The notes beneath the pieces were generated by a model. The model ran no database searches. It was not told the DNA's origin and was given only the letters and a program-made list of their open reading frames with translations. From Ramlibacter tataouinensis (lineage in GTDB: Bacteria; Pseudomonadota; Gammaproteobacteria; Burkholderiales; Burkholderiaceae_C), in the NCBI RefSeq assembly GCF_001580455.1, contig NZ_CP010951.1, forward strand, positions 1,550,001 to 1,614,000: DNA of 64,000 nucleotides, given 5' to 3'. Positions 40,059-48,828 of this stretch are shown here, one piece after another. Position numbers and translations under genes: made by a program. The first letter of the stretch is position 1. Every line of letters starts with the position of its first letter.

Positions 40059-40871
40059 CTAGGGCGTCTCGGGAAACGAACGCATGCCCCGCCGCGCGAT
40101 GTAGGCGGTGTGGGGCCCGGCCGATTCGCGCAGCCAGCGGGTGCAGACCTGCTCCACCCATTCGGGTTGCGTCTTGCTGGCGTCGTTCAGCCAGTTGGCC
40201 ACCGAGTTGCGCACATACAGGCTGGGGTCGGCACGCAGCGGCTCGATCAGCGGCAGGCCACGCCAGGGCTCGCGCTTGAGCGGTTCGATCTGGGTGCACC
40301 ACACGCCGCGCGGGCGGGTGAGCTCGCTGGCGAAGCGCCGGATGTTCGCATCGGCATCGCGCACCCAGGGCACCAGCAGCGCCACGGCTTGGTCCAGGTC
40401 GCCCGCAACCTCGTCGCGCACCGCCATCCACGCGGTCTCGCGCACCGCGAAGTGCGGGTCGGCCGCGAAACGGCGCACCGCCTCCAGCTTGCGCGGCAGG
40501 GACAGGGCCGAGAACATCACCCATTGCGCGGCCCACGAGCGCGCGACGTCGCTCGCGTGCGTGGCCAGCGCGTGCGCCAGGGCATCGCGGTCGCTGCGCG
40601 GCTCGACCAGGTCGTAGAAGGCCCGCGCCACATGCTCGTGCCGCTTGACCGGCCTGAACGCGGCCAGCATGGCCAGCGCATCGGCCAGGCGTTCGGCCTG
40701 CGGATCCACGCCGATGTGGCCGGCCACCGCCCGCGCCAGCCGCGGCAGGTCCAGCGCCAGGAACTCGTTGAGGTTGACAGTGGGCAGCAGCCCGTCGTTC
40801 AGCGCCTGCAGCACCTCGGGCGGGATCAGCGCGATACGCGCGGCGCCCTTGCGTCCCAGCAGGTGCTGCAT
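40059..40871 (-). CDS. HEAT-repeat protein, DNA alkylation repair-like
   Basis: A 270-residue helical-repeat protein resembling AlkC/AlkD-type DNA glycosylases: paired helices such as DPHFAVRETAWMAVRDEVAG and DADANIRRFASELTRPRGVW, and DPSLYVRNSVANWLNDASK. The aromatic and acidic residues that would line an alkylated-base pocket cannot be confirmed without a structure. No signal peptide. It is 10 bp upstream of sco on the same strand but functionally unrelated to the oxidase genes. Confidence 0.75.
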   Translation of the reverse strand: MQHLLGRKGAARIALIPPEVLQALNDGLLPTVNLNEFLALDLPRLARAVAGHIGVDPQAERLADALAMLAAFRPVKRHEHVARAFYDLVEPRSDRDALAHALATHASDVARSWAAQWVMFSALSLPRKLEAVRRFAADPHFAVRETAWMAVRDEVAGDLDQAVALLVPWVRDADANIRRFASELTRPRGVWCTQIEPLKREPWRGLPLIEPLRADPSLYVRNSVANWLNDASKTQPEWVEQVCTRWLRESAGPHTAYIARRGMRSFPETP

Positions 40872-40881
40872 CGTCCGGGGT

Positions 40882-41475
40882 TCAACCCTGCTTCAGCAGC
40901 AGCTTCATGTCCGACGCCAGCGGCTGGGCGCCGCTGCCGTAGCGCGTGTACAGGCGCAGCCGGCCTTCGGCGTCGTAGACGTAGCTCGCGGCCGAATGGT
41001 CCATGGTGTAGCTGGTCGGCGTCTTGCCATCGACCTTCTTGTAGTACACCTTGAAGTCCTTGGCCATGGCGGCGAGCTGTTCGGGCGAGCCGCGCAGGGC
41101 GATGAAGCCGGGATCGAAGTTGGCCATGTAGGCCTTGAGAAGTTCCTGGGTGTCGCGCTCGGGATCGACGGTGACGAAGATGACCTGCAGCTTGTCGCCG
41201 TCGGGGCCGAGCAGGCGCTTGGCCTCCACCATCTCGGTCAGCGTCGTCGGGCAGACGTCCGGGCACTGCGTGTAGCCGAAGAAGATCGCGACCAGCTTGC
41301 CGCGGAAGTCCTTCAGGCTGCGCATCTGCCCGTTCTGGTCGGGCATCTGGAAGTCCTTGGCGTAGTCCGCGCCACTCAGGTCGATGCCACTGAACTGCGG
41401 CTTCGACGGCGAGCAGCCCAGCGCCAGCAGGGCGGCAGAGACGGACAGGGCGGATAGGGCAAAGCGTCGGTTCAT
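40882..41475 (-). CDS. SCO1/SenC copper chaperone lipoprotein
   Basis: Delivers copper to the CuA site of cytochrome oxidase; 197 residues. It is a lipoprotein (lipobox LALGC, Cys21). The copper-binding CPDVC is at residues 71-75 and the ligand His is near residue 160 (SYTMDHSAASYV). It has a thioredoxin fold. It lies four bases downstream of ctaB in the oxidase assembly run. Confidence 0.95.
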   Translation of the reverse strand: MNRRFALSALSVSAALLALGCSPSKPQFSGIDLSGADYAKDFQMPDQNGQMRSLKDFRGKLVAIFFGYTQCPDVCPTTLTEMVEAKRLLGPDGDKLQVIFVTVDPERDTQELLKAYMANFDPGFIALRGSPEQLAAMAKDFKVYYKKVDGKTPTSYTMDHSAASYVYDAEGRLRLYTRYGSGAQPLASDMKLLLKQG

Positions 41476-41479
41476 CGAT

Positions 41480-42385
41480 TCAGGGCATGTAGTGGTCCAC
41501 CAGCAGGGCAGCGAACAGCAGGCTCAGGTGGATCAGGGAAAAGCGGAAGGTCTTGCGGGCCAGCGCGTCGGAATACTCGCGCCACAGCCTCACGGCGTGC
41601 AGCGTGAAGCCGGCGTTCAGGATGACGGCCGCCACCAGGTAAAGCCAGGAGCTCATGCCGTAGGCGAACGGCAGCAGGCAGGCCGCAAACAGCACCAGCG
41701 TGTAGAGCAGGATCTGCAGCCGCGTGAATTCGTTGCCGTGGGTGACCGGCAGCATCGGCAGTCCGGACTTGCGGTAGTCCTCCACGCGGTACAGCGCCAG
41801 CGCCCAGAAGTGCGGCGGCGTCCACAGGAAGATGATGAGGAACAGGATCATCGCCTCGGGCCCGACGTCGCCGCGCATCGCCGCCCACCCCAGCACCGGC
41901 GGCATGGCGCCCGAGGCGCCGCCGATCACGATGTTCTGCGGCGTGCGCGGCTTGAGCAGCACGGTGTAGATCACCGCGTAGCCGACGAAGGTCGCGAAGG
42001 TGAGCCACATGGTGAGCGGATTCACCTGGTACAGCAGCCAGGAGCCCAGCGCGCACAGCGCGGCCGAGAAGCCCAGCGCCTGCCAGTCGCCGAGTTCGCC
42101 CTTGGCGGTCGGCCTCCAGGCGGTGCGGCGCATCTTGGCATCGATGCCTTTTTCGACCAGGCAGTTGAAGACGGCGGCGGCGCCGGCCACCAGCCAGATG
42201 CCCAGGCAGGCGATCGCCATCAGGCGCAGGTTGGCCAGCGTCGGCACGCCCGGCACCGCCAGCACCATGCCGATCAGCGCGCAGAAAACGATCAGCTGGA
42301 TCACGCGCGGCTTCATCAGCGTGTAGAACTGCGTCACCCTGGATGCGGCGGGCGCGGCTACGCCCTGCTCTCCCATACTGCTCAT
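41480..42385 (-). CDS. ctaB: Protoheme IX farnesyltransferase (heme O synthase)
   Basis: UbiA-family membrane prenyltransferase that turns heme B into heme O; 301 residues, about nine transmembrane segments. The prenyl-diphosphate motif reads [16 protein letters not shown], with the first usual Asp replaced. The second conserved loop is [17 protein letters not shown]. The start ATG 42385 overlaps the ctaA stop (ATGA). It works directly with CtaA to produce heme A for the oxidase. Confidence 0.95.
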   Translation of the reverse strand: MSSMGEQGVAAPAASRVTQFYTLMKPRVIQLIVFCALIGMVLAVPGVPTLANLRLMAIACLGIWLVAGAAAVFNCLVEKGIDAKMRRTAWRPTAKGELGDWQALGFSAALCALGSWLLYQVNPLTMWLTFATFVGYAVIYTVLLKPRTPQNIVIGGASGAMPPVLGWAAMRGDVGPEAMILFLIIFLWTPPHFWALALYRVEDYRKSGLPMLPVTHGNEFTRLQILLYTLVLFAACLLPFAYGMSSWLYLVAAVILNAGFTLHAVRLWREYSDALARKTFRFSLIHLSLLFAALLVDHYMP

Positions 42386-43533
42386 GCCGACGCTCCCCGG
42401 CCCACGGCCGAAGGCGCCAGGGCCTCGGCGCCGGCCGCACGGCTTTCGCAGATCGCCCAAGTCAGCACCGTCACCAGGGCGGCCGCGCCGCCGGTGTGCA
42501 GCACCGCCGCCAGCAGCGGCCAGCCGAGCACGACGTTCGACAGGCCAGTGGCCAGCTGCAGCAGCGCCAGCGTCGCGATCCACTGACCCTGCCGCTGCAA
42601 GGCGGTGCGCTGCAGGCGCCAGGCCAGCACGGCGAGCGCCGCCAGCACCAGGTAGGCCACCAGCCGGTGGGCGTAGTGGATGGCCGTGAGCGCGGCGAAG
42701 ACGATGTGCTCACCGCCCGAGGTCATGCCCAGCGGGCGCCAGAGCTCGAAGCCCTGGCGGAATTCCATGGCCGGCCACCAGCTGCCCTGGCAGGTCGGGA
42801 AGTCGCTGCAGGCCAGCACCGCATAGTTGGTGCTCACCCAGCCCCCGAGGGCGATCTGCAGCCAGACCAGCGCGACCACGCCCATCAGCGCGAGGCGAAG
42901 GCCGGGGGGGATGGGGACGCGGCCGGCGCCGCGCTGCGCATGTTCATAGGCCACCGCCTGCCGGCACAGCAGCGCCAACAGCACCATGCCGCCCAGCAGG
43001 TGCAGCGTCACGATGGCCGGCAGCAGCTTCATGGTCACCGTGAGCGCGCCGAACGCGCCCTGCAGGCACACCCAGGCGAGCGTCACGGCCGGCCACCAGG
43101 GGCTGACGGCGGCGCCGCGGCGGCGCTCGCGCCAGGTGGCCGCCAGCAGCGTGATGATCAGCACCCCCACGCCGGTGGCGAGGTAGCGATGGATCATCTC
43201 GATCCAGGCCTTGGTGTGGGTCACCGGGCCGTCCGGCATCTGTGCCTGCGCCTGGGCGATGTGCTCCACGGCGCCGACGGGGCTGGCATTGCCGTAGCAG
43301 CCGGGCCAGTCCGGGCAGCCGAGGCCCGAGTCGGTCAGCCGCGTGAAGGCGCCGAACATCACCAGGTCGAAGGTGAGGAACAGCGTCAGCAGCGTCAGCG
43401 CCTGCAGTTGGCGGGCGGCGCCGCCGCGCAGATGGCGCGACCACATCCAGGCCAGGGGACCGACCGCCACGGCGATGCCCATGGCCATCACGTGCAGGGC
43501 GGGCGTGAGGTCGTAAAGCGATTGCGAGGACAT
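42382..43533 (-). CDS. ctaA: Heme A synthase
   Basis: Oxidises the methyl group of heme O to formyl; 383 residues with eight transmembrane helices. Heme-ligand His residues lie in the helices ([40 protein letters not shown]). Two Cys pairs in periplasmic loops are typical ([25 protein letters not shown]). Start ATG 43533 is chosen; the longer open frame upstream lies over the Sco-like gene. Confidence 0.94.
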   Translation of the reverse strand: MSSQSLYDLTPALHVMAMGIAVAVGPLAWMWSRHLRGGAARQLQALTLLTLFLTFDLVMFGAFTRLTDSGLGCPDWPGCYGNASPVGAVEHIAQAQAQMPDGPVTHTKAWIEMIHRYLATGVGVLIITLLAATWRERRRGAAVSPWWPAVTLAWVCLQGAFGALTVTMKLLPAIVTLHLLGGMVLLALLCRQAVAYEHAQRGAGRVPIPPGLRLALMGVVALVWLQIALGGWVSTNYAVLACSDFPTCQGSWWPAMEFRQGFELWRPLGMTSGGEHIVFAALTAIHYAHRLVAYLVLAALAVLAWRLQRTALQRQGQWIATLALLQLATGLSNVVLGWPLLAAVLHTGGAAALVTVLTWAICESRAAGAEALAPSAVGRGASA

Positions 43534-43541
43534 GGCAGCTC

Positions 43542-44273
43542 TCAGCGGGCCGGCCGCCCGGCGGTGTCCCAGGACGCGGAGGCGCGCAGCAGCCGCTCGA
43601 CGTCGCGCTTGATGTTGCGCGCCGACGCGGCGTCGCGCTCCCGCACCGGCGGGAAGCGCATCATCCAGTTGCCCATGGGGTCCACCAGGTACAGGTGGTC
43701 GTGCAGGGAATTGCCCGCCGCCGGTGCCAGCCATTGCGACAGCTGCGCCGCGTCCACCCGCAGCACCGTGGCCGGCGCCACCGCCGCCTGCAAATCAGGC
43801 CGCACCGTCGCCCGGTCGTCGATCAGCCAGACCCAATCGACGCGGTCCTTGTCCTTGCCGAAGCTCTCGCGCAGCTGGCGCTGCAGGTACAGGTTGTTTT
43901 CGCAGTTGTCGCCGCAGGCACCGCCAGAGACGCTGACCAGCAACCACTGGCCTTTCAGCGAAGGCAGGGACACCGGCTGGCCTTGCAGCGACTCCGCCGT
44001 CACGGCCGGCAGCGAGCGCTGCGGCTCGATCAGCTCTCCGTGGCTGCGGCGGCCTTCGGGCCGGACCACGTAGTAGGTGAAATAGGACGCCACCACCGGC
44101 GCGGCGCAGACGGCCAGCACCAGCAGCATCTTCAGGCGCCCGGTCCGCGTGCGCGCGCCGTCGCCGATGACGGCCGCGCGCGGCTCCGGCATCGAATGCA
44201 CCGTCAGGCCCAGGGGCTCGTCAAGCAGGGGGGACCTTGCGGCGGCGTGGGGCGATGAACTGGAACCAGACAT
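43542..44273 (-). CDS. Membrane-anchored Sco-like protein of the oxidase cluster
   Basis: A 243-residue protein with one transmembrane segment (KMLLVLAVCAAPVVASYFTY) and a thioredoxin-like periplasmic domain with CGDNC in place of the Sco CXXXC (GGACGDNCENNLYLQRQL). A C-terminal YLVDPMGNWMMRFPP resembles Sco family ends. Probably a copper or redox helper for CoxB/CoxA. The ATG at 44273 overlaps SURF1 by 53 bp; the later in-frame ATG at 44192 would remove the overlap and still keep the membrane anchor. Neither has a clear ribosome site. Confidence 0.8.
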   Translation of the reverse strand: MSGSSSSPHAAARSPLLDEPLGLTVHSMPEPRAAVIGDGARTRTGRLKMLLVLAVCAAPVVASYFTYYVVRPEGRRSHGELIEPQRSLPAVTAESLQGQPVSLPSLKGQWLLVSVSGGACGDNCENNLYLQRQLRESFGKDKDRVDWVWLIDDRATVRPDLQAAVAPATVLRVDAAQLSQWLAPAAGNSLHDHLYLVDPMGNWMMRFPPVRERDAASARNIKRDVERLLRASASWDTAGRPAR

Positions 44274-44946
44274 AAAGGATGGCGATCAGGGCGCTCAAGG
44301 CCCACCACTGGAAGGCGTAACCGTAATTCTTTTCACTTCCGCTGCCGGCTCGCGGCCAGTCGCGCAGCAGCCCTTCCGAAGCCGCGCCATTCTGCACCAC
44401 TGCCAGCTCCGGCAAGGGCAATCCTGTCTCGGCGCGGAAGCTATCCAAGTCGAGATTTTGCCGGATCGCCGCGGCACCCGCCCCGCCGAACTGGTACAGC
44501 CGCGCCGGCGGCGGGGCGATGCGCCCGCGCACCTCGACCACGCCCGGCGGCGTCTGCACCGCCGGCAGCTTCTCTCGCTGCATGAAATCGCGCGGCGCCC
44601 AGCCGCGCTGGACCAGCACCGCGCCGCCGCCTTCGAGCTTGAGCGGCGTGACCACGTAGAAGCCCACCCGCCCGTGCATCTGCCGGTTGTCGAGGAACAC
44701 GGTGTGGCGCTCGTCCCAGGTGCCGCGCAGCACCACGCTGCGATGCATCAGCGGCGGCAGCTCGGTCCCCGACATTGCTTCCGGCGGCACCGCCGGCAGG
44801 GCCTCGCGCGCTTCGATCGCGGCCTGCAGTGCATCCTTGTCCCGGCCGCGGCCGAGCTGCCAGAACCCCAGCGCCGCCGTCGCGGCGACGGCCAGCGCCG
44901 CCACGACCGTGATGGCCCAGAAGGCGAACGCGCGCACGCTTCTCAC
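44221..44946 (-). CDS. SURF1 family cytochrome oxidase assembly protein
   Basis: A 241-residue protein with a transmembrane helix at each end (FWAITVVAALAVAATAALGF and WWALSALIAILYVWF). Conserved SURF1 motifs: FWQLGRGRDKDALQ, VLLGTWD-like VVLRGTWDERHTVFLDNRQ, GFYVVTPL, VLVQRGWAPRD and YGYAFQWWALSA. Helps insert heme A into CoxA. There is no ATG near the N-terminus; GTG 44946 is preferred, GTG 44937 is possible. It is divergent from the twin-TM gene with 15 bp between starts. Confidence 0.92.
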   Translation of the reverse strand: MRSVRAFAFWAITVVAALAVAATAALGFWQLGRGRDKDALQAAIEAREALPAVPPEAMSGTELPPLMHRSVVLRGTWDERHTVFLDNRQMHGRVGFYVVTPLKLEGGGAVLVQRGWAPRDFMQREKLPAVQTPPGVVEVRGRIAPPPARLYQFGGAGAAAIRQNLDLDSFRAETGLPLPELAVVQNGAASEGLLRDWPRAGSGSEKNYGYAFQWWALSALIAILYVWFQFIAPRRRKVPPA

Positions 44947-44961
44947 CGGATAATTCCATCG

Positions 44962-45180
44962 ATGAAATACTTCGTGCTCCTCGCCTTTCTCGGCATCCTC
45001 GGGAGCCTCGGGTCGGCGCTGTACTTCATGATGCGCGACGGCCAGCACGGCAAGCCGAAGACGAGCAACATGGCGCGCGCGCTCGCCTGGCGCGTCGGCC
45101 TGTCCGTCCTGCTGTTCGTGTGCATCCTGTTGGCGTGGAAACTGGGATACATCCAGCCTACCGGATTGCGGACCGGGTAG
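44962..45180 (+). CDS. Twin-transmembrane protein (DUF2909-like)
   Basis: A 72-residue protein with two hydrophobic helices (YFVLLAFLGILGSLGSALYF and WRVGLSVLLFVCILLAWKLG) joined by a short basic loop. It belongs to the small DUF2909 group found in beta- and gammaproteobacterial oxidase clusters. It is the only plus-strand gene inside the oxidase locus and ends just before a bidirectional hairpin. A role in oxidase assembly is likely from context only. Confidence 0.87.
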   Translation: MKYFVLLAFLGILGSLGSALYFMMRDGQHGKPKTSNMARALAWRVGLSVLLFVCILLAWKLGYIQPTGLRTG

Positions 45181-45203
45181 CCGGAAGGTCGCCACCAAAG
45201 CGC

Positions 45204-45230
45204 AAAGGGCCGCTGAGCGGCCCTTTGTCT
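45204..45230. terminator. Bidirectional terminator between DUF2909 and coxC
   Basis: A ten-base perfect stem AAAGGGCCGC / GCGGCCCTTT with a three-base loop, followed by GTCTT on the plus strand and preceded by a short A run. It serves two converging genes. Confidence 0.8.
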
Positions 45231-45243
45231 TGGTGGCGGGGTC

Positions 45244-46125
45244 TCAGGTCCAGTAGACCAGGGTATACAGGCCCAGCCAGACCACATCCACGAAGTGCCA
45301 GTACCAGGCCGCGCCCTCGAAGCCGAAGTGGCGCTCGGGCGTGAAGTGGCCCTTCATCAGGCGCAGCGTGATGAAGAACAGCATCAGCATGCCAATGAGC
45401 ACATGCAGGCCATGGAAGCCGGTGAGCATGAAGAAGGTGGAGCCGTAGGCGCCGGAGCTGAGCTTGAGGTTCAGGTCGGTGTAGGCGTGGAAGTATTCGT
45501 AGCCCTGGACGCAGACGAAGGAGAAGCCCAGCAGCACGGTGAGCCACATGAACAGGATGGTCGCGGGGCGGTTGTTGACGCGCAGCAGGTGGTGGGCGAT
45601 GGTGATGGTCACGCCCGAGGACAGCAGCAGCGCCGTGTTGATGGTGGGCAGCCACAGCGGGCCCATGGTGGAGAAGGGCTCGATCACGCCGGCGGGCGAG
45701 GCGGTAACGCCGGGCGCCACCGAGGGCCACAGCGCCTTGAAGTCGGGCCACAGCAGCGCGTTCTCCACGCCGCCCAGCGCCGGCACCGAGTGCGAGCGCA
45801 GCCACCACAGCGCGGTGAAGAAGGCGCCGAAGAACATCACCTCCGAGAAGATGAACCAGCTCATGCTCCAGCGGAAGGAGACGTCGACCTTGTGGCCGTA
45901 CTGGCCCGACTCGCTCTCGCCGATGGCGTCGCGGAACCACTGGAACAGCACGGTGAGCACCCACAGGAAGCCGAACAGCAGCGTCCACTTGGCCCAGTCG
46001 GCGCCGTTGATCCATTCGGCGGCGCTGAAGATGACCAGCAGCAGCCCCACCGCGGCCATCACCGGGTGGCGTGAAGGATGGGGCACGAAGTAGTAGGGCG
46101 TGGTGCCGGTGGCGCTTGAACTCAT
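45244..46125 (-). CDS. coxC: Cytochrome c oxidase subunit III
   Basis: A 293-residue integral membrane subunit with seven transmembrane helices. Family motifs: SEVMFFGAFFTALWW, GVTITIAHHLLRVNN, GYEYFHAYTDLNLKLSSGAYG (as consecutive pieces), FFMLTGFHGLHVLIG and WYWHFVDVVWLGLYTLVY at the C-terminus. It completes the aa3-type oxidase with CoxA and CoxB; the three small assembly genes between coxA and coxC are usual for Burkholderiales. Confidence 0.97.
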   Translation of the reverse strand: MSSSATGTTPYYFVPHPSRHPVMAAVGLLLVIFSAAEWINGADWAKWTLLFGFLWVLTVLFQWFRDAIGESESGQYGHKVDVSFRWSMSWFIFSEVMFFGAFFTALWWLRSHSVPALGGVENALLWPDFKALWPSVAPGVTASPAGVIEPFSTMGPLWLPTINTALLLSSGVTITIAHHLLRVNNRPATILFMWLTVLLGFSFVCVQGYEYFHAYTDLNLKLSSGAYGSTFFMLTGFHGLHVLIGMLMLFFITLRLMKGHFTPERHFGFEGAAWYWHFVDVVWLGLYTLVYWT

Positions 46126-46173
46126 TGCAACTAACTCCTGTGTACCTTGTTTGTCTCTTGCTCTTGCATGCGG

Positions 46174-46353
46174 TCAGCCCGCGACCCAATTCACGAAAGC
46201 GATCAGCCCGGCCACGAACAGCCCCACCGCCACGATGGCGACGACGATGACGTGCAGGGGATTCAGCCGGCCGAGGTCTTCCTGGGATTCACTGCCCTTG
46301 CGGATGCCGAAGAACGACCAGGCCACTGCCTTGATGGTGCGGCCCACGCTCAT
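46174..46353 (-). CDS. DUF2970 small membrane protein
   Basis: A 59-residue protein, too short for most gene finders. It begins MSVGRTIKAVAWSFFGIRKG, continues with a charged linker and ends with one transmembrane helix (LHVIVVAIVAVGLFVAGLIA). It matches the DUF2970 pattern (AxxWSFFGIRKGS...NPxHVI). It lies between ctaG and coxC, a conserved place. Its ribosome site GGAGG and start codon are part of copy B of the ATGA-bounded element. Confidence 0.9.
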   Translation of the reverse strand: MSVGRTIKAVAWSFFGIRKGSESQEDLGRLNPLHVIVVAIVAVGLFVAGLIAFVNWVAG

Positions 46354-46415
46354 TGGAAAACCTCCGCCCCGCGGGCTGCGGTGCCATGAGCCTTCGGAGC
46401 GGCCGTGCGGCTCAT
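46350..46415 (-). repeat. ATGA-bounded intercistronic element, copy B
   Basis: The minus strand reads ATGAGCCGCACGG to GGTTTTCCAATGA, 66 bp. It matches copy A at 62 of 66 positions. It starts at the ATGA that ends ctaG and ends at the ATGA that starts the DUF2970 gene, so both junctions mirror copy A. Hairpin 1 (ATGAGCC/GGCTCAT) is identical; hairpin 2 reads GCCC-GCG-GGGC. The Shine-Dalgarno is GGAGG seven bases before ATG. All four differences from copy A change the amino acid in the 21-codon frame. Confidence 0.82.
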
Positions 46416-46990
46416 GAGGCTGCTCCCACCGTGACCGCCCCGGGCGCCGGCATCTTGCCGCCGACCTCGAAGAAGGTGTAGGACAGGGTGATCGTCTTGA
46501 CGTCCTTCGACAGCTTGGGATCGATCACGAAAGCCACCGGCCACTGCTTGGACTCGCCGGGCTCCAGCGTGTACTGCTGGAAGCAGAAGCATTCGAGCTT
46601 GTTGAAGTGCGAGGCGGCCTGGCGCGGCGCGTAGCTGGGGATGGCCTGGGCCGACATGCGGCGGTCCTGCACGTTGCGGAACTCGTACATCACCGTGGCC
46701 AGTTCGCCTGGGTGCACCTGCACCGAACGCGTGGCCGGCTTGAACTCCCAGGGGCCGCGCGCGTTGGCGTCGAACTCGACCGTGATGGTGCGGCTGAAGT
46801 CGACCTGGGTGTTGGCGGCGGCGCGCGAGGTGCCCGGCACCTCCTTCTCGCCGATCGCCAGCACGTTGATGCCGGTGACTTCGCAGATGTGCTTGTAGAT
46901 GGGGATGAGCGCGTAGCCGAAGGCGAACATGCCGGCCACGACCACGACCAGCTTGCCCACCATCTTCCTGTTTTCGGAGCGCGCACCCAT
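46412..46990 (-). CDS. ctaG: Cytochrome c oxidase assembly protein CtaG/Cox11
   Basis: Copper chaperone for the CuB site of CoxA; 192 residues, one N-terminal membrane anchor (VGKLVVVVAGMFAFGYALIP) and a periplasmic beta domain. The copper-binding CFCF is present (NKLECFCFQQYTLEPGE). ATG 46990 has TGAGG six bases upstream; a TTG at 47002 is less likely. Its stop overlaps copy B of the ATGA-bounded element. Confidence 0.95.
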   Translation of the reverse strand: MGARSENRKMVGKLVVVVAGMFAFGYALIPIYKHICEVTGINVLAIGEKEVPGTSRAAANTQVDFSRTITVEFDANARGPWEFKPATRSVQVHPGELATVMYEFRNVQDRRMSAQAIPSYAPRQAASHFNKLECFCFQQYTLEPGESKQWPVAFVIDPKLSKDVKTITLSYTFFEVGGKMPAPGAVTVGAAS

Positions 46991-46998
46991 GGCCGACC

Positions 46999-47115
46999 TC
47001 AATGCCCGAACCAGACCATGCGGACAATGAAGCCGATGAAGAACACCGCTGCGATGGTCGCCAGGATCAGCGCCAGTCGCAGGTTGCTCTTCTTCTGCTC
47101 AGGGTTCTGCGGCAT
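46999..47115 (-). CDS. Cytochrome oxidase small assembly protein
   Basis: A 38-residue single-span membrane protein: MPQNPEQKKSNLRLALILAT, then AAVFFIGFIVRMVWFGH. It lies between coxA and ctaG, where Burkholderiales carry a short gene of this type. It is read from the sequence directly, being too short for a default ORF search. Function is inferred from position. Confidence 0.85.
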   Translation of the reverse strand: MPQNPEQKKSNLRLALILATIAAVFFIGFIVRMVWFGH

Positions 47116-47148
47116 GGCGCGGTCCCGTTGTGCCCGGTGCGTTCGTCT

Positions 47149-48795
47149 TTAGTGGTGGGCCGAACCCAGCACCTTGTTGGCGGCCGCGTTCAGGCGCGGC
47201 GGCGTCTCGAAGGTGTGGAAGGGCGCGGGCGAGGGAACTTCCCACTCCAGGCCCTCGGCGCCCTTGCCGTCGGCGTCGTTCCACGGGCGCTGCGGGGCGG
47301 TCTTGCCCTGGCCACGCATGACCGGCAGCACGATGAAGAAGAAGAAGTACACCTGTGCCAGGCCGAAGAAGAAGGCGCCCACCGAGGCCAGTGCGTTGAA
47401 GTCCGCGAACTGCATCGGATAGTCGGCATAGCGGCGCGGCATGCCGGCCAGGCCCAGGAAGTGCATCGGGAAGAAGGTGACGTTGAAGGAGATCAGCGAC
47501 CACCAGAAGTGCAGCTTGCCGCGTCCTTCGTGGTACATCACGCCGGACCACTTCGGGGCCCAGTAGTAGAAGCCCGCGAACAGCGCGAACAGCGAGCCGG
47601 CCACCAGCACGTAGTGGAAGTGCGCCACCACGTAGTAGGTGTCCTGCAGCAGCAGGTCGATCGGCGCCATCGCCAGGATCAGGCCTGTGAAGCCGCCCAT
47701 CGTGAACACGAAGATGAAGCCGGCCGAGAACAGCATGGGCGTCTCGAAGGTCATCGAGCCCTGCCACATGGTGGCGATCCAGTTGAAGATCTTCACGGCC
47801 GTGGGCACCGCGATCAGCATGGTCGCGTACATGAAGAACAGCTGGCCCGTCACCGGCATGCCGGTGGTGAACATGTGGTGCGCCCACACGATGAAGGACA
47901 GGATCGCGATCGAGCTGGTGGCGTACACCATGGAGGCGTAGCCGAACAGGCGCTTGCGGGCGAAGGCGGGCACGACCTGGCTGATGATGCCGAAGGCCGG
48001 CAGGATCATGATGTAGACCTCGGGGTGGCCGAAGAACCAGAAGATGTGCTGGTACATCACCGGGTCACCGCCGCCGGCCGGGTTGAAGAAGGTGGTGCCG
48101 AAGTGACGGTCGGTCAGCGTCATGGTGATGGCGCCAGCCAGCACCGGCATCACCGCGATCAGCAGGTAGGCGGTGATCAGCCAGGTCCAGGTGAACATCG
48201 GCATCTTCATCAGCGTCATGCCCGGCGCGCGCATGTTCAGGATGGTGACGATGATGTTGATCGAGCCCATGATCGAGCTGGCGCCCAGGATGTGCATCGC
48301 GAAGATGCCGGCGTCCATCGACGGGCCCATCTGCAGCGTCAGCGGCGCGTACAGCGTCCAGCCGGCCGAGGGCGCGCCGCCCGGCATGAAGAAGGAGCCG
48401 ACCAGCATGATGCCGGCGGGCACCGCCAGCCAGAAGCTGAAGTTGTTCATGCGCGCGAACGCCATGTCCGGCGCGCCGATCTGCAGCGGGATCATCCAGT
48501 TCGCGAAGCCGACGAAGGCCGGCATGATCGCGCCGAACACCATGATCAGCCCGTGCATCGTGGTGAGCTGGTTGAACAGCTCAGGGTTGACCAGCTGCAG
48601 GCCCGGCTGGAACAGCTCCGCGCGGATCATCAGGGCCAGCAGGCCGCCCACCATCAGCATGGTGAAGGAGAACAGCAGGTACAGCGTGCCGATGTCCTTG
48701 TGGTTGGTGGCGAAGACCCAGCGGCGCCAGCCGGTGGGCGCGTGATCGTGATGCTCGCCGTGGCCGGCCTGCGAATGGTCAAGAACTGCGCTCAT
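47149..48795 (-). CDS. coxA: Cytochrome c oxidase subunit I
   Basis: Heme a/a3-CuB subunit; 548 residues with twelve transmembrane helices. Ligand motifs: TMHGLIMVFG (low-spin heme), FGHPEVYIMILPAFG (CuB His and cross-linked Tyr), VWAHHMFTTG (CuB His pair) and VVAHFHYVLVAG (high-spin and low-spin heme His). The HPEVY Tyr marks an A-family oxidase. The N-terminus has a His-rich stretch (AGHGEHHDHAPTGW). It is 33 bp downstream of coxB. Confidence 0.98.
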   Translation of the reverse strand: MSAVLDHSQAGHGEHHDHAPTGWRRWVFATNHKDIGTLYLLFSFTMLMVGGLLALMIRAELFQPGLQLVNPELFNQLTTMHGLIMVFGAIMPAFVGFANWMIPLQIGAPDMAFARMNNFSFWLAVPAGIMLVGSFFMPGGAPSAGWTLYAPLTLQMGPSMDAGIFAMHILGASSIMGSINIIVTILNMRAPGMTLMKMPMFTWTWLITAYLLIAVMPVLAGAITMTLTDRHFGTTFFNPAGGGDPVMYQHIFWFFGHPEVYIMILPAFGIISQVVPAFARKRLFGYASMVYATSSIAILSFIVWAHHMFTTGMPVTGQLFFMYATMLIAVPTAVKIFNWIATMWQGSMTFETPMLFSAGFIFVFTMGGFTGLILAMAPIDLLLQDTYYVVAHFHYVLVAGSLFALFAGFYYWAPKWSGVMYHEGRGKLHFWWSLISFNVTFFPMHFLGLAGMPRRYADYPMQFADFNALASVGAFFFGLAQVYFFFFIVLPVMRGQGKTAPQRPWNDADGKGAEGLEWEVPSPAPFHTFETPPRLNAAANKVLGSAHH

Positions 48796-48828
48796 GGATG
48801 TCCTCTTGTATTTCTGTCGGCCCGGTGC

